Assembly: GCA_045598045.1 (NCBI GenBank)
Contig: JAZLLG010000044.1
Location: 29,161-93,160, forward strand
Reading direction: 5' to 3'
Source: RGIG3528 sp045598045
GTDB lineage: Bacteria > Bacillota > Clostridia > Lachnospirales > Lachnospiraceae
Length of the DNA stretch: 64,000 bases
Shown here piece after piece: positions 50,899 through 59,582 of the stretch. The notes under the pieces were generated by a model. It had not been told where the DNA came from and did not search any database. It saw only the letters and a program-made list of their open reading frames with translations. The translations under genes and the position numbers were made by a program. The number at the start of each line of letters is the position of its first letter. Position 1 is the stretch's first letter.

Positions 50899-52542
50899 TC
50901 ATCCTTGAAGAAGGTTCAGCACGCCTTCTGTAGATCTGTTTGCCTGGGTCAGCATAGACTGACCTGCCTGCTGCAGAATATTAAGCTTCGAGTAATTCAC
51001 CATTTCCTCTGCCATGTCTACATCTCGAATCTGTGATTCTGCTGACTGTAAGTTTTCTGATGTATTGTCAAGGTTTGCGATGGAGTGTTCAAGTCTGTTC
51101 TGGACAGCACCAAGTGTGGAACGCTGTTTCGATACGATTCCGATTGCTTTGTCAATTGCCTCAAGGCTGTCCTGCGCACGTTTCTGGTCTCCGATGTAAA
51201 CCTTTGACGTGTCTACACCGAGAGCTCTTGTGCTCATATCATCTATTGAAAATTCAATTGTCTGTCCGTAGTTTGCTCCAACCTGAAGCGTAATGCCGCC
51301 GTATCCAAGGCGCATCTTGTCGAAGCTCTTCTGTCCGAGATACGCATCCGTGTCACCAAGACCGGCTCCGCCACTGAGCCTGTAAGGAGTATTAATAATC
51401 GATGCATTGGATTTGGTGATAAAAAGCGTGTTAGGTTCATCCGGATCGTTTCCGGAAAGCTTTACCTCAACGTAAATTCCTGCCTGGGCAATAATCTTTT
51501 CAAGATCACCTTCCGTATACTCCGTTCCTGTAGCAAGATGAAGCTCACAATGAGTAGCATCCGTAACTGCACCTGTTGCAGGATCATAATCCGCAGGGTC
51601 TGAAACGAAACAAGATTCCTTTCCGGGTTCCGCATCAAAAGCAAGTGTGTGAATACATACCTCATCACGGCCATAGCGTTTGGAAGTAAGTGTCCATTTA
51701 TTTGCACCTACATAATCGCCTGCCGTTTCTGTAATAACCTTTTCACCTGTTGTTGCTCTTACGCCTGCCTCGGTATGTCTTGCAGCAGAGTCGGCAACAT
51801 CACCTGACACCGTATATGTTCCGGTGGGGAAGCGCAGCGTAATCTCTGAAGGTGCCGCGAGCACATTGCTGTCTTCCTGCCTTGCATTTTCAATGAGATA
51901 ATCTATTTCTGTCTGTGAATATGTTTTATTGTTGCAAAGATACAAAGTAAGAATTTTGCCTGTACGGTCCCAAACGCCGGACTCGCCGCCGTTGCTTGCA
52001 TTGCTGTCAATAACAATTCCGCACCCTGCTACGTTTGAGCTTACGAATGCCTTTAAGGCTTCATCGTATATGCCGAATTTGGGGCCTGCACTCGTTGCGT
52101 TTCCACCATTGACCGACTGTGTACCGTCAAGCAGTGCCATAGTGTTGTATTCTGTATCCAAAGCTATTCTGTCAAGCTCTTCCTGAAGCTGTTCAACTTC
52201 ATCCTGAAGATTCTGACGGTCATCATCGGTTTCCGTACCATTTGCTGCCTGTATTGCAAGTTCACGCACACGCTGCAGAATGGAATGTGTTTCCGCCAAA
52301 GCACCTTCTGCTGTCTGAATGAGCGAAATACCGTCTGCCGCATTAACAGATGCCTGGTTAAGTCCTCTGATCTGGCTTCTCATTTTTTCAGACATTGCAA
52401 GACCTGCAGCATCATCCGCAGCTCGGTTTATACGATATCCGGAAGCAAGCTTTTCCGTACTTTTGGAAAGATTTCTTACAGTAATACCAAGCTGTCTGTT
52501 GGTATTCGAAGACGCCATGTTGTGCTGAACTATCATTGCCAT
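50899..52542 (-). CDS. hag: Flagellin
   Basis: Filament subunit, 547 residues (ATG with AGGAGG). The conserved ends form D0/D1: IVQHNMASSNTNRQLG, LSKSTEKLASGYRINRAADDAAGLAMSEKM at the start, and SQIRDVDMAEEMVNYSKLNILQQAGQSML ending VLNLLQG. Residues ~160-430 form a variable middle part, larger than in Bacillus Hag (~275-300 aa total), giving surface domains D2/D3. No other flagellar genes are in the window. A sigma-28-type promoter lies upstream. Confidence 0.97.
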   Translation of the reverse strand: MAMIVQHNMASSNTNRQLGITVRNLSKSTEKLASGYRINRAADDAAGLAMSEKMRSQIRGLNQASVNAADGISLIQTAEGALAETHSILQRVRELAIQAANGTETDDDRQNLQDEVEQLQEELDRIALDTEYNTMALLDGTQSVNGGNATSAGPKFGIYDEALKAFVSSNVAGCGIVIDSNASNGGESGVWDRTGKILTLYLCNNKTYSQTEIDYLIENARQEDSNVLAAPSEITLRFPTGTYTVSGDVADSAARHTEAGVRATTGEKVITETAGDYVGANKWTLTSKRYGRDEVCIHTLAFDAEPGKESCFVSDPADYDPATGAVTDATHCELHLATGTEYTEGDLEKIIAQAGIYVEVKLSGNDPDEPNTLFITKSNASIINTPYRLSGGAGLGDTDAYLGQKSFDKMRLGYGGITLQVGANYGQTIEFSIDDMSTRALGVDTSKVYIGDQKRAQDSLEAIDKAIGIVSKQRSTLGAVQNRLEHSIANLDNTSENLQSAESQIRDVDMAEEMVNYSKLNILQQAGQSMLTQANRSTEGVLNLLQG

Positions 52543-52637
52543 AACTGTAACCTCCTGTAACAGTCAAAAAAGCGTAATAAAAACTGTAAACCCTTCATTT
52601 TCTTATCAAAAACAAAGCGTAAAATCACCTGTCTTTA

Positions 52638-52664
52638 TTATCGGATTTTCTTTATAAACAATTA
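52638..52664 (-). promoter_or_regulatory. Sigma-28 (SigD/FliA)-type promoter of flagellin
   Basis: On the minus strand TAAT (52661-52664), a 15-bp spacer and TCCGATAA (52638-52645) match the flagellar TAAA-N15-GCCGATAA consensus at 10 of 12 positions, about 95 nt upstream of the start codon. Confidence 0.8.
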
Positions 52665-52732
52665 ACACTCTTATTAATTTTCCCATAAAAACAGTTGCTT
52701 TTTTTCATTTTTGGGTGTAAAATCCGTCTTCC

Positions 52733-52774
52733 CGAGAGTTCGAAGCCCTCCTCTCGTAAAATAAAACCAGGAAG
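52733..52774 (+). promoter_or_regulatory. Probable preQ1-I riboswitch ahead of queT
   Basis: A 6-bp stem CGAGAG (52733-52738)/CTCTCG (52751-52756) with loop TTCGAAGCCCTC, followed by an A-rich stretch TAAAATAAAACC and AGGAAG. Stem, loop with TTC-AGC-like core and A-rich tail running into the ribosome-binding site match preQ1-I architecture; QueT is a usual target. It probably masks translation initiation. Confidence 0.6.
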
Positions 52775-52783
52775 AAGAAAATC

Positions 52784-53287
52784 ATGAAAAGTACAAAGCA
52801 ACTTACGTCTGCCGCATTGATAGCAGCTCTATATGTCATATTAAGTTTTATTTCAGGCATGTTCGGCCTGTCCTCCAATTTGTTTCAGCTTCGCATATCA
52901 GATGCCCTTTGCGTTTTATCGGCACTCACACCTGCCGGGATTTGGGGTGTCTCCATAGGATGCCTTCTTTATAACATTCTGTCGGGAGGTCCCATTTGGG
53001 ACATCATCATCGGCACCGCAGCTTCCTTTATCGGATGTTTGGGAGTGTACGGGCTGTCCCGCATAAGCTTCGTAACAAAACGCGGAACACTTTGGCCTCT
53101 TCTTCTTCCCGTTCCATACATACTTGCCAATACGTTCCTTATCCCCTTTGTTTTCATTCTTCTTGGCACTTTTGGAAATGCATACTTTGTTTTCGCCCTT
53201 TGTATTTTTGCAGGTGAATTCTTTTCCTGTGAAATCTTCGGAACACTTCTTTACATTGCAGTACTTCCAAAGTTTACTAAAAAATAA
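52784..53287 (+). CDS. queT: QueT family queuosine-precursor transporter
   Basis: A 167-residue membrane protein with five to six helices, matching QueT, the substrate-binding (S) component of an energy-coupling-factor importer for preQ1/queuine-type precursors. Conserved segments: TSAALIAALYVILSF, FQLRISDALCVLSALTPAGIWG, and IWDIIIGTAASFIG. Needs the shared ECF ATPases elsewhere. Consistent with the queH gene and the preQ1-like leader. Confidence 0.88.
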   Translation: MKSTKQLTSAALIAALYVILSFISGMFGLSSNLFQLRISDALCVLSALTPAGIWGVSIGCLLYNILSGGPIWDIIIGTAASFIGCLGVYGLSRISFVTKRGTLWPLLLPVPYILANTFLIPFVFILLGTFGNAYFVFALCIFAGEFFSCEIFGTLLYIAVLPKFTKK

Positions 53288-53345
53288 ACGGATTGGTATT
53301 TGCTCGTCATCTCGAGAGCATGCTCTCAAGCTATTTGCACAAAAA

Positions 53346-53375
53346 ATCCACTGCCTTAAAAGCAGTGGATATATT
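53346..53375. terminator. Terminator between queT and asnS
   Basis: ATCCACTGC (53346-53354) and GCAGTGGAT (53362-53370); flanked by A-run on the left (T-run for minus strand asnS) and ATATTTTT on the right. Bidirectional. Confidence 0.85.
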
Positions 53376-53376
53376 T

Positions 53377-54768
53377 TTATAAGTCGCAGTTGTTAACCGT
53401 TCTGGGGAAAGGAATGACGTCACGGATGTTGCCGACACCTGTGAGATACATTACGCAACGCTCAAAACCGAGGCCATAGCCTGCATGACGTGCGCTGCCG
53501 TATTTGCGAAGGTCAAGGTAGAAGTCATAGTCTTCTTTCTTAAGGCCGCATTCGCCCATTCTCTTAAGGAGAAGGTCGTAATTGTCCTCTCTCTGAGAAC
53601 CACCGATGATTTCACCGATTCCGGGAACGAGGCAGTCCATAGCGGCAACCGTCTTTCCATCGGGATTCAGCTTCATGTAGAATGCTTTGATTTCCTTCGG
53701 ATAATCTGTTACGAATACAGGGCGCTTGAAAATCTGCTCAGTGAGGAATCTTTCATGCTCTGTCTGAAGATCGCATCCCCAGCTTACCTTGTAGTCAAAG
53801 GCATCATTATGCTCTTCAAGAATCTTAACTGCATCTGTGTATGTAACACGGCCAAACTCCGAGTTAAGAACATGGTTCAATCTCTCAAGAAGACCTGTAT
53901 CTACGAACTGGTTGAAGAAAGCCATTTCTTCGGGTGCATTCTCAAGTACATAGGAAATGATGTATTTAATCATGCTCTCTGCAAGAATCATATCATCTTC
54001 AAGATCTGCAAAAGCGATTTCGGGCTCAATCATCCAGAACTCAGCCGCATGACGTGTTGTGTTTGAGTTCTCTGCTCTGAATGTAGGGCCGAATGTGTAG
54101 ATATTCTTAAACGCCATCGCGTATGTCTCGCCGTTCAGCTGTCCCGAAACAGTGAGATTTGTAGGCTTGTTGAAGAAATCCTGTGAATAATCTACTTTTC
54201 CGTCAGCAGTCTTGGGGATGTTGTTGAGATCCATTGTTGTAACCTGGAACATCTCACCGGCGCCTTCACAGTCACTTCCGGTAATGAGAGGAGTGTGAAC
54301 GTAAACGAAATCTCTCTCCTGGAAGAATTTGTGGATTGCATAAGCTGCAAGTGAACGTACTCTGAAAACTGCTTCGAACATGTTTGTTCTGGGACGAAGA
54401 TGTGTCAGTGTACGAAGGTATTCCATTGTATGGCGCTTCTTCTGAAGAGGATAGTCGGGTGTCGATGTGCCCTCTACGACAATCTCTTCTGCCTGAATTT
54501 CAAAAGGCTGCTTTGCTTCAGGAGTTGCAACAAGCTCACCTTTAACGATGATGGCGGAACCGACATTAAGCTTTGAAATCTCGGCAAAATTTGCCATTGA
54601 GTCATGATAAACAATCTGAAGAGGCTCAAAGAATGTACCATCATTTAAAACAATGAAACCGAAAGTCTTTGAATCTCTGATGGATCTGACCCATCCACCT
54701 ACTGTAACCTTTTTACCAAGGTATTTGTCTTTCTCGCGAAACAAGTCGCGAACGTTCGTTAATTCCAT
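53377..54768 (-). CDS. asnS: Asparaginyl-tRNA synthetase
   Basis: Charges tRNA-Asn; cytoplasmic. The 463 residues have an N-terminal OB-fold anticodon domain (VTVGGWVRSIRDSKTFGFIVLNDGT) and class II motifs: HLRPRTNMF, PTFRAENSNTTRHAAEFWMIEPE (motif 2), and YGSARHAGYGLGFERCVMYLTGVGNIRDVIPFPR (motif 3). ATG with GGAAAGGA. Last gene after the GGDEF/EAL protein; 45-nt gap with a weak TTGACT/TATAAA promoter possibility. Confidence 0.96.
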   Translation of the reverse strand: MELTNVRDLFREKDKYLGKKVTVGGWVRSIRDSKTFGFIVLNDGTFFEPLQIVYHDSMANFAEISKLNVGSAIIVKGELVATPEAKQPFEIQAEEIVVEGTSTPDYPLQKKRHTMEYLRTLTHLRPRTNMFEAVFRVRSLAAYAIHKFFQERDFVYVHTPLITGSDCEGAGEMFQVTTMDLNNIPKTADGKVDYSQDFFNKPTNLTVSGQLNGETYAMAFKNIYTFGPTFRAENSNTTRHAAEFWMIEPEIAFADLEDDMILAESMIKYIISYVLENAPEEMAFFNQFVDTGLLERLNHVLNSEFGRVTYTDAVKILEEHNDAFDYKVSWGCDLQTEHERFLTEQIFKRPVFVTDYPKEIKAFYMKLNPDGKTVAAMDCLVPGIGEIIGGSQREDNYDLLLKRMGECGLKKEDYDFYLDLRKYGSARHAGYGLGFERCVMYLTGVGNIRDVIPFPRTVNNCDL

Positions 54769-54813
54769 AAAAATGTCCTTTCCACCCTTAACGATTTATA
54801 TGCTTTTGTCATG

Positions 54814-57684
54814 TCAGTCAGTCAAAAGGCTGTTATTCTGAGACATAAAACGTTCTTCAAAATCCTCTATGGGCATCGGCCTTCCGAACCAGTAACCCTG
54901 TCCTATGTCACAGCCGGCACCTGACAGGAAGCGTGCCTGCTCTTCTTCCTCTATTCCTTCACACACAACGGTCATAGAAGCGTCTTTAATGAGGCGGATA
55001 ACATTGTTGAGCATTGCCTTCTGAGAGGCATCCTCGTAGTTCTTCAGGAACTCCTTATCGATTTTGATGACATCAGCCGGAACTTCATTCAACATGCTGA
55101 GGGAAGAATAACCCTTTCCGAAGTCATCAACCGCAAGTCTGAAACCTGCAGCGCTTATTTCGTTCATAACCTTTATAAGTGCAACCTGGTCATCAACGAA
55201 AGCACTTTCTGTAATCTCAATTTCGACGTATTTCTTGTCAATCGAATGATGCTCGGTCTGACGGTTCAGGTACGGAACGAACACTTCATTCTTTATGTGT
55301 TTTCTTGAGAAGTTAACCGAAATCGGAACAAGTTCTTTGTTTTCCTGCTTCCAACGACGCAGAAGACGAAGAACCGCCTCAAAAACATAGTAGTCAAGAT
55401 TCATAATCTTGCCGCTCTTCTCAAGAACGGGTATAAAGTCATCCGGATAGCCGAGCTGACCATTGGGCTTTCTCCAACGAACAAGAGCCTCTGCTCCGGA
55501 AAGTTCGCCTGTCGAAAGAGAAACCTGAGGCTGAAGGAACACTTCGAACTGTCCGTCTTCAAGTGCTTCTTCCAGAGTATGAAGAAGTGCAACCTCACGG
55601 AGCTTGCCCGCCTTCATATCAGGCTCATATCTGCGGATGCCGTTGGCTCCGCTTTCCTTCATGGTTTTCTTTGCAAAACTTGCGTTATCTATAGCGTGTG
55701 CTATGTCAATTGAAGGTTCATCAATGACGTAGTAACCAATGTTGACCTCAACCTGAGCAGATGTGAGCTTTCGCGTTTCGGTAATTTTGAAACGTTCGCA
55801 ATAGCCCATGATTGTGTCTTCGAGCTTTGATTCGTCCTGCACACGAACGAGTGCAAGGAAGTTGTCGGCATAGTCTCGACAAGAGGCAACAATTCTCGGA
55901 TTGTGCTTGATGATGATGTTAGCAAAATCACGAAGGAGCTGGTCACCGAGCTTAAAACCAAAGTTCTCGTTGAAAAACTTGAAATGTGCGATATCCGATG
56001 AGAGAACCGCATACTTGTCTTTTTTATTGGAAGAGATAATCTGATCGGCTACTTCCTTGAACTTATCGACCTTCAGAAGAGATGTGAGATCATCATAACT
56101 CATCATCTTCTGCATTTCTTTCTGAACACGGTCGTAATCCTTTTCCCTGACAAGATATGTGCTTAAAATGCGGCTTACAACCGAGAAAGACTTGATTTCA
56201 TCGTCAGTCCAGTCTCTGGCATCAAGGCAATCACCGAAAATGAGGCTTCCGAACCCTTCATTACCAAAAAGAAGTGGCTCCTTAACAAAAGCTTTAGCTC
56301 CCTTCGTCTGCATAAGAATGCGGAGTGGATTGCTCTCATCCATTGTAGCTATATCGTAGGTGACAATACTTTCATTTCCGGAAATCATTCCCGAGCACGC
56401 AACCCAGTCTGCCGGAGACAAAATATTGTCATCGTTCCTGAAGGACGTCTTTTTCTCATCGTACCAGACATACTTGACCGGTGCCGACCCGCTTGTTGTT
56501 TTTTCACGGAGAGAGATAAAGGAAAGGCCGAAGCGCTTACCTATACGTCCGAGAAGGATGCTCACCGCTCCCATAATATCAGAAGATGATTCAAACAAAT
56601 CAAGCGCAAACTGTACAAGCTCTTCGGAAACATTTTCCCCTTCAATGATAGGCTGAATGCTGGCGGGCGCTCCTCCCGCAGCAAAGCTGTCACGAATGAG
56701 GTTGTTGCAGAACATAAAGTTGTTTCTGCCGTGTGTTTTTACGAAGTAAAGCGCTTTATCGGCATTCGAAACGATATCGGTGTATTCCGTGCCGTCTTCA
56801 CCATAAAGCGCAACACCGATGCTGCAGGTGAAGGTCATGTCGGCATACTCTTCGTGCATAAGTGCGGTATATTCCGCACGTAAATCTTTAATCGTTTTCT
56901 CAAGCTCATCTTTATCGGTGAACTCCGTGGATGCGATGATAAACTCATCTCCGCCGAATCTTCCGACAATGTCTGTAGGAAAACGATGAAGCTTTAACGC
57001 ATTTGTAAGATCGATAATTGCAAGATCACCAAACAGATGCCCGAAATTATCGTTTATAAGTTTGAAATTGTCAATATCTATTATAAGAATTGCAAGATTT
57101 TTAAGTTCACCGCTTTTAACGGCTTCTATTCTTGCACGTGCTTTTTCGTCAAACGTCTCACGGTTGTAAAGACCTGTCAGAGAGTCTCTCTGAGCCTTTT
57201 CCATGAGCTTTAACTGTTCCTGCTTTTTCTGGTCGATGTCGGAAATCTTACCAATGACGGAGGTCGGGTTTCCTTCAGCATCACGCATACATACGCTCGT
57301 GAACGAAAGCCATGACCAATCGTAATTTTTCTTTACACGGAATTCGCAGACACGCCTTTGATCCTCAGGATGGTCGCCACTGTAAGGTGCTACCGTTTTT
57401 ATAAGGGTACTCAGGTCATCCGCATGGACGACGGAAGTGTCCACCCCTTCTTTGCCATCCTTCTCTATGATGGAAAGTCCGTAATTGGAAGGATCTCCGC
57501 TCACGTTAAAAATACGGCCGCAGGAAATATCATATTCAAAAATCCATTCATCAAAAAGAGAGGAGATAAGATTAATCCTCTCCCGCTCTCTTCTGATTCC
57601 GTCCAATAATGCCTTCTCGGAGGCGTTTACTGTGTCAAAATCTTCGCACACTGTTTCATTTTTAATCACGGAATTTTTAGTCAT
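54814..57684 (-). CDS. PAS-GGDEF-GAF-GGDEF(degenerate)-EAL signalling protein
   Basis: A 956-residue c-di-GMP enzyme without membrane helices. Order: PAS (~40-155), GGDEF with intact GGDEF (244-248), a GAF domain (~350-510), a second GGDEF-like domain (~530-680) where the motif reads YADNF, so it is inactive or regulatory, and EAL (~695-945). The EAL site looks complete: EALVRW, VNFSRKH, EITESAF, DDFGKGYSS, KIDKEF, CEGIE and GQGYWFGRPM. It could both make and degrade c-di-GMP. Follows the aminotransferase by 15 nt and lacks a strong ribosome-binding site. Confidence 0.9.
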   Translation of the reverse strand: MTKNSVIKNETVCEDFDTVNASEKALLDGIRRERERINLISSLFDEWIFEYDISCGRIFNVSGDPSNYGLSIIEKDGKEGVDTSVVHADDLSTLIKTVAPYSGDHPEDQRRVCEFRVKKNYDWSWLSFTSVCMRDAEGNPTSVIGKISDIDQKKQEQLKLMEKAQRDSLTGLYNRETFDEKARARIEAVKSGELKNLAILIIDIDNFKLINDNFGHLFGDLAIIDLTNALKLHRFPTDIVGRFGGDEFIIASTEFTDKDELEKTIKDLRAEYTALMHEEYADMTFTCSIGVALYGEDGTEYTDIVSNADKALYFVKTHGRNNFMFCNNLIRDSFAAGGAPASIQPIIEGENVSEELVQFALDLFESSSDIMGAVSILLGRIGKRFGLSFISLREKTTSGSAPVKYVWYDEKKTSFRNDDNILSPADWVACSGMISGNESIVTYDIATMDESNPLRILMQTKGAKAFVKEPLLFGNEGFGSLIFGDCLDARDWTDDEIKSFSVVSRILSTYLVREKDYDRVQKEMQKMMSYDDLTSLLKVDKFKEVADQIISSNKKDKYAVLSSDIAHFKFFNENFGFKLGDQLLRDFANIIIKHNPRIVASCRDYADNFLALVRVQDESKLEDTIMGYCERFKITETRKLTSAQVEVNIGYYVIDEPSIDIAHAIDNASFAKKTMKESGANGIRRYEPDMKAGKLREVALLHTLEEALEDGQFEVFLQPQVSLSTGELSGAEALVRWRKPNGQLGYPDDFIPVLEKSGKIMNLDYYVFEAVLRLLRRWKQENKELVPISVNFSRKHIKNEVFVPYLNRQTEHHSIDKKYVEIEITESAFVDDQVALIKVMNEISAAGFRLAVDDFGKGYSSLSMLNEVPADVIKIDKEFLKNYEDASQKAMLNNVIRLIKDASMTVVCEGIEEEEQARFLSGAGCDIGQGYWFGRPMPIEDFEERFMSQNNSLLTD

Positions 57685-57699
57685 CAGTGCAACAAATCT

Positions 57700-58887
57700 T
57701 TATTTGTACTCCTTTGCAAGCTTTTCAAAAAGCGGCAATGCTTTTTCTATCATCTCTGTTTTAACGCAATAGGAAATTCTCACATGTCCGGGACATCCGA
57801 AGTCACGGCCGGGCACAATCAGGAGGTCATACTTCTTTGCACGTTCACAGAAAGCATATTCATCTTCCTCAAGTGAACGAGGGAACATATAAAACGCACC
57901 CTGAGGCTTTACACAGGAATAACCTGCTTTTATGAGGCCGTCATAAAGGATGTTGCGGTTCTTTTCGTAAACCGAGATATCTGCTGTAAGCGTTGCACAC
58001 TTTCCGACAACACGCTGCATGAGGCTCGGTGCGCAAACATAACCAAGTATTCTGCCTGCACCGCACACAGCCGCATAGACGTCCTTGGAGTCTTCCATCT
58101 CATCGGGTACGAGAACGTAACCGATACGCTCTCCGGGAAGGGAAAGCGACTTGGAGAAGGAATAACATACGAAGGTGTTGTCGTAATATTTTGTAACAAA
58201 CGGCAGCTTAATGCCGTCATATACTATTTCTCTGTAAGGTTCATCGGAAATGAGATAAATGGCATGACCATACTTTTTCTGTGCTGAATTAAGTATGTCC
58301 GCAAGCTTTTTAACCGTTTCCTCGGAATATACGGCACCGCACGGATTGTTAGGCGTGTTGATGATAACTGCCTTTGTGTGTTCGTTAATGCTCTTTTCAA
58401 AAGCGTCAAAATTAATCTGGAAGTCCTCAGGACGTGCCGGGACAATGACGCACTTTGAATTCACCGTATTTTCAATCCAGCAGCGATATTCGGGGAAGAA
58501 CGGCGCCGGTACAACAAATTCATCACCGGGACAGGCAATTGCCTTAAGCACGATGCATAAAGATGCAGCGGCTCCACAGGTCATGTAGAAGTTGTCCTTG
58601 TTGAAGCTTGTGCCAAAACGCGAATTCAGGCTTTCAGCCATTGCTTCGCGAACCCACTCAAGGCCTGTGGCACTTGTGTAACCGTGAAGCACTTCTGCCG
58701 GCTCGGAAGCTACAAAGCCGTTAAGCTCATCCGTAAGAATCTGTGGCCCGGGAACATTCGGGTTGCCAAGGCTGAAATCAAACACATTCTCGCGTCCGAC
58801 AAGCTTTGCACGCATATTTCCATATTCGAAAATTTCTCTTATTGTGGAGCGTTTCTTGCCAAGCCCCATCATTTCCTGTGATATCAT
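57700..58887 (-). CDS. Aspartate-type PLP aminotransferase (class I/II)
   Basis: A 395-residue aminotransferase. FSLGNPNVPGPQ at the start, NTPNNPCGAVYSEET, ISDEPYREIVYDG, the Schiff-base lysine in YSFSKSLSLPGERIGYV and the C-terminal GHVRISYCVKTE. Fits the aspartate/aromatic group; the exact amino acid cannot be told. Its start overlaps the response regulator stop by 4 nt, an unusual place for a metabolic gene. Confidence 0.92.
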   Translation of the reverse strand: MISQEMMGLGKKRSTIREIFEYGNMRAKLVGRENVFDFSLGNPNVPGPQILTDELNGFVASEPAEVLHGYTSATGLEWVREAMAESLNSRFGTSFNKDNFYMTCGAAASLCIVLKAIACPGDEFVVPAPFFPEYRCWIENTVNSKCVIVPARPEDFQINFDAFEKSINEHTKAVIINTPNNPCGAVYSEETVKKLADILNSAQKKYGHAIYLISDEPYREIVYDGIKLPFVTKYYDNTFVCYSFSKSLSLPGERIGYVLVPDEMEDSKDVYAAVCGAGRILGYVCAPSLMQRVVGKCATLTADISVYEKNRNILYDGLIKAGYSCVKPQGAFYMFPRSLEEDEYAFCERAKKYDLLIVPGRDFGCPGHVRISYCVKTEMIEKALPLFEKLAKEYK

Positions 58888-59582
58888 ACTTTAAACCTGT
58901 AACCCTTGCCCCAGATGGTTTCGATGTACTGAGGATTGGTTGCATCTTCCTCGATTTTCTCTCTGATTTTCTTGATGTGAACGGTAACTGTAGCGATGTC
59001 GCCGTCTGAATAGGACTCCATCTCCCAAATCTTGTTGAAGAGTGCTTCCTTCTCAAATACACGATCCGGATGCTCTGCAAGGAAAGTAAGAAGGTCGAAT
59101 TCTTTCTTTGTAAGGCTCTTTTCGTTGCCGTTGATAAATACACGTCTGGAAGCCTTATCAATCTTCAAATCGCGGATTTCAATAATTTCGTTGGCTCTGT
59201 TGCTGTCACCTGAAAGACGTTCAAAACGGGCAAGATGTGCCTTGATTCTCGCAACAAGCTCGTTAGGGCTGAAAGGCTTTGTGATGTAGTCGTCTGCACC
59301 AAAGCCAAGTCCTTTGATCTTGTCAATATCTTCCTTCTTTGCAGATACCATAATGATGGGAATATCCTTTACCTCACGTACCTGCTTGCAAATTTCAAAG
59401 CCATCAACACCGGGAAGCATAATGTCGAGAATGAGGAGGTTGTAGTTCTTTTCAAGAGCGTCTTTTAAGCCTTTTTTGCCCTCCGAAGCGGTATCTACCT
59501 CAAATCCGTTAAGCTCGAGGTAATCCTTTTCAAGTTCAGCAATAGAAGCGTCATCCTCAACTATTAGTATTCTGGTTGCCAT
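58884..59582 (-). CDS. OmpR/PhoB-family response regulator
   Basis: A 232-residue regulator: receiver domain with acidic EDD at 9-11, the phosphorylated D53 in LLILDIMLPG, the switch lysine in KPFSPNELVARI, then a winged-helix DNA-binding domain (~130-232) with EFDLLTFLAEHPDRVF and VTVHIKKIREKI. Its ATG with AAAGGAG lies in the 3' end of the kinase gene (26-nt overlap). Confidence 0.95.
   Translation of the reverse strand: MATRILIVEDDASIAELEKDYLELNGFEVDTASEGKKGLKDALEKNYNLLILDIMLPGVDGFEICKQVREVKDIPIIMVSAKKEDIDKIKGLGFGADDYITKPFSPNELVARIKAHLARFERLSGDSNRANEIIEIRDLKIDKASRRVFINGNEKSLTKKEFDLLTFLAEHPDRVFEKEALFNKIWEMESYSDGDIATVTVHIKKIREKIEEDATNPQYIETIWGKGYRFKV

Noticed and set aside
53311..53330. 20-nt near palindrome around GAGAGCATGCTCTC after queT
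   Set aside because: No T-tract and no known operator; recorded only as a possible transcript-end hairpin.
53377..54813. T-box leader for asnS
   Set aside because: Only 45 nt upstream; the GGGTGG-like stretch lacks the T-box core and specifier structure. The asnA and proS leaders were also checked without result.
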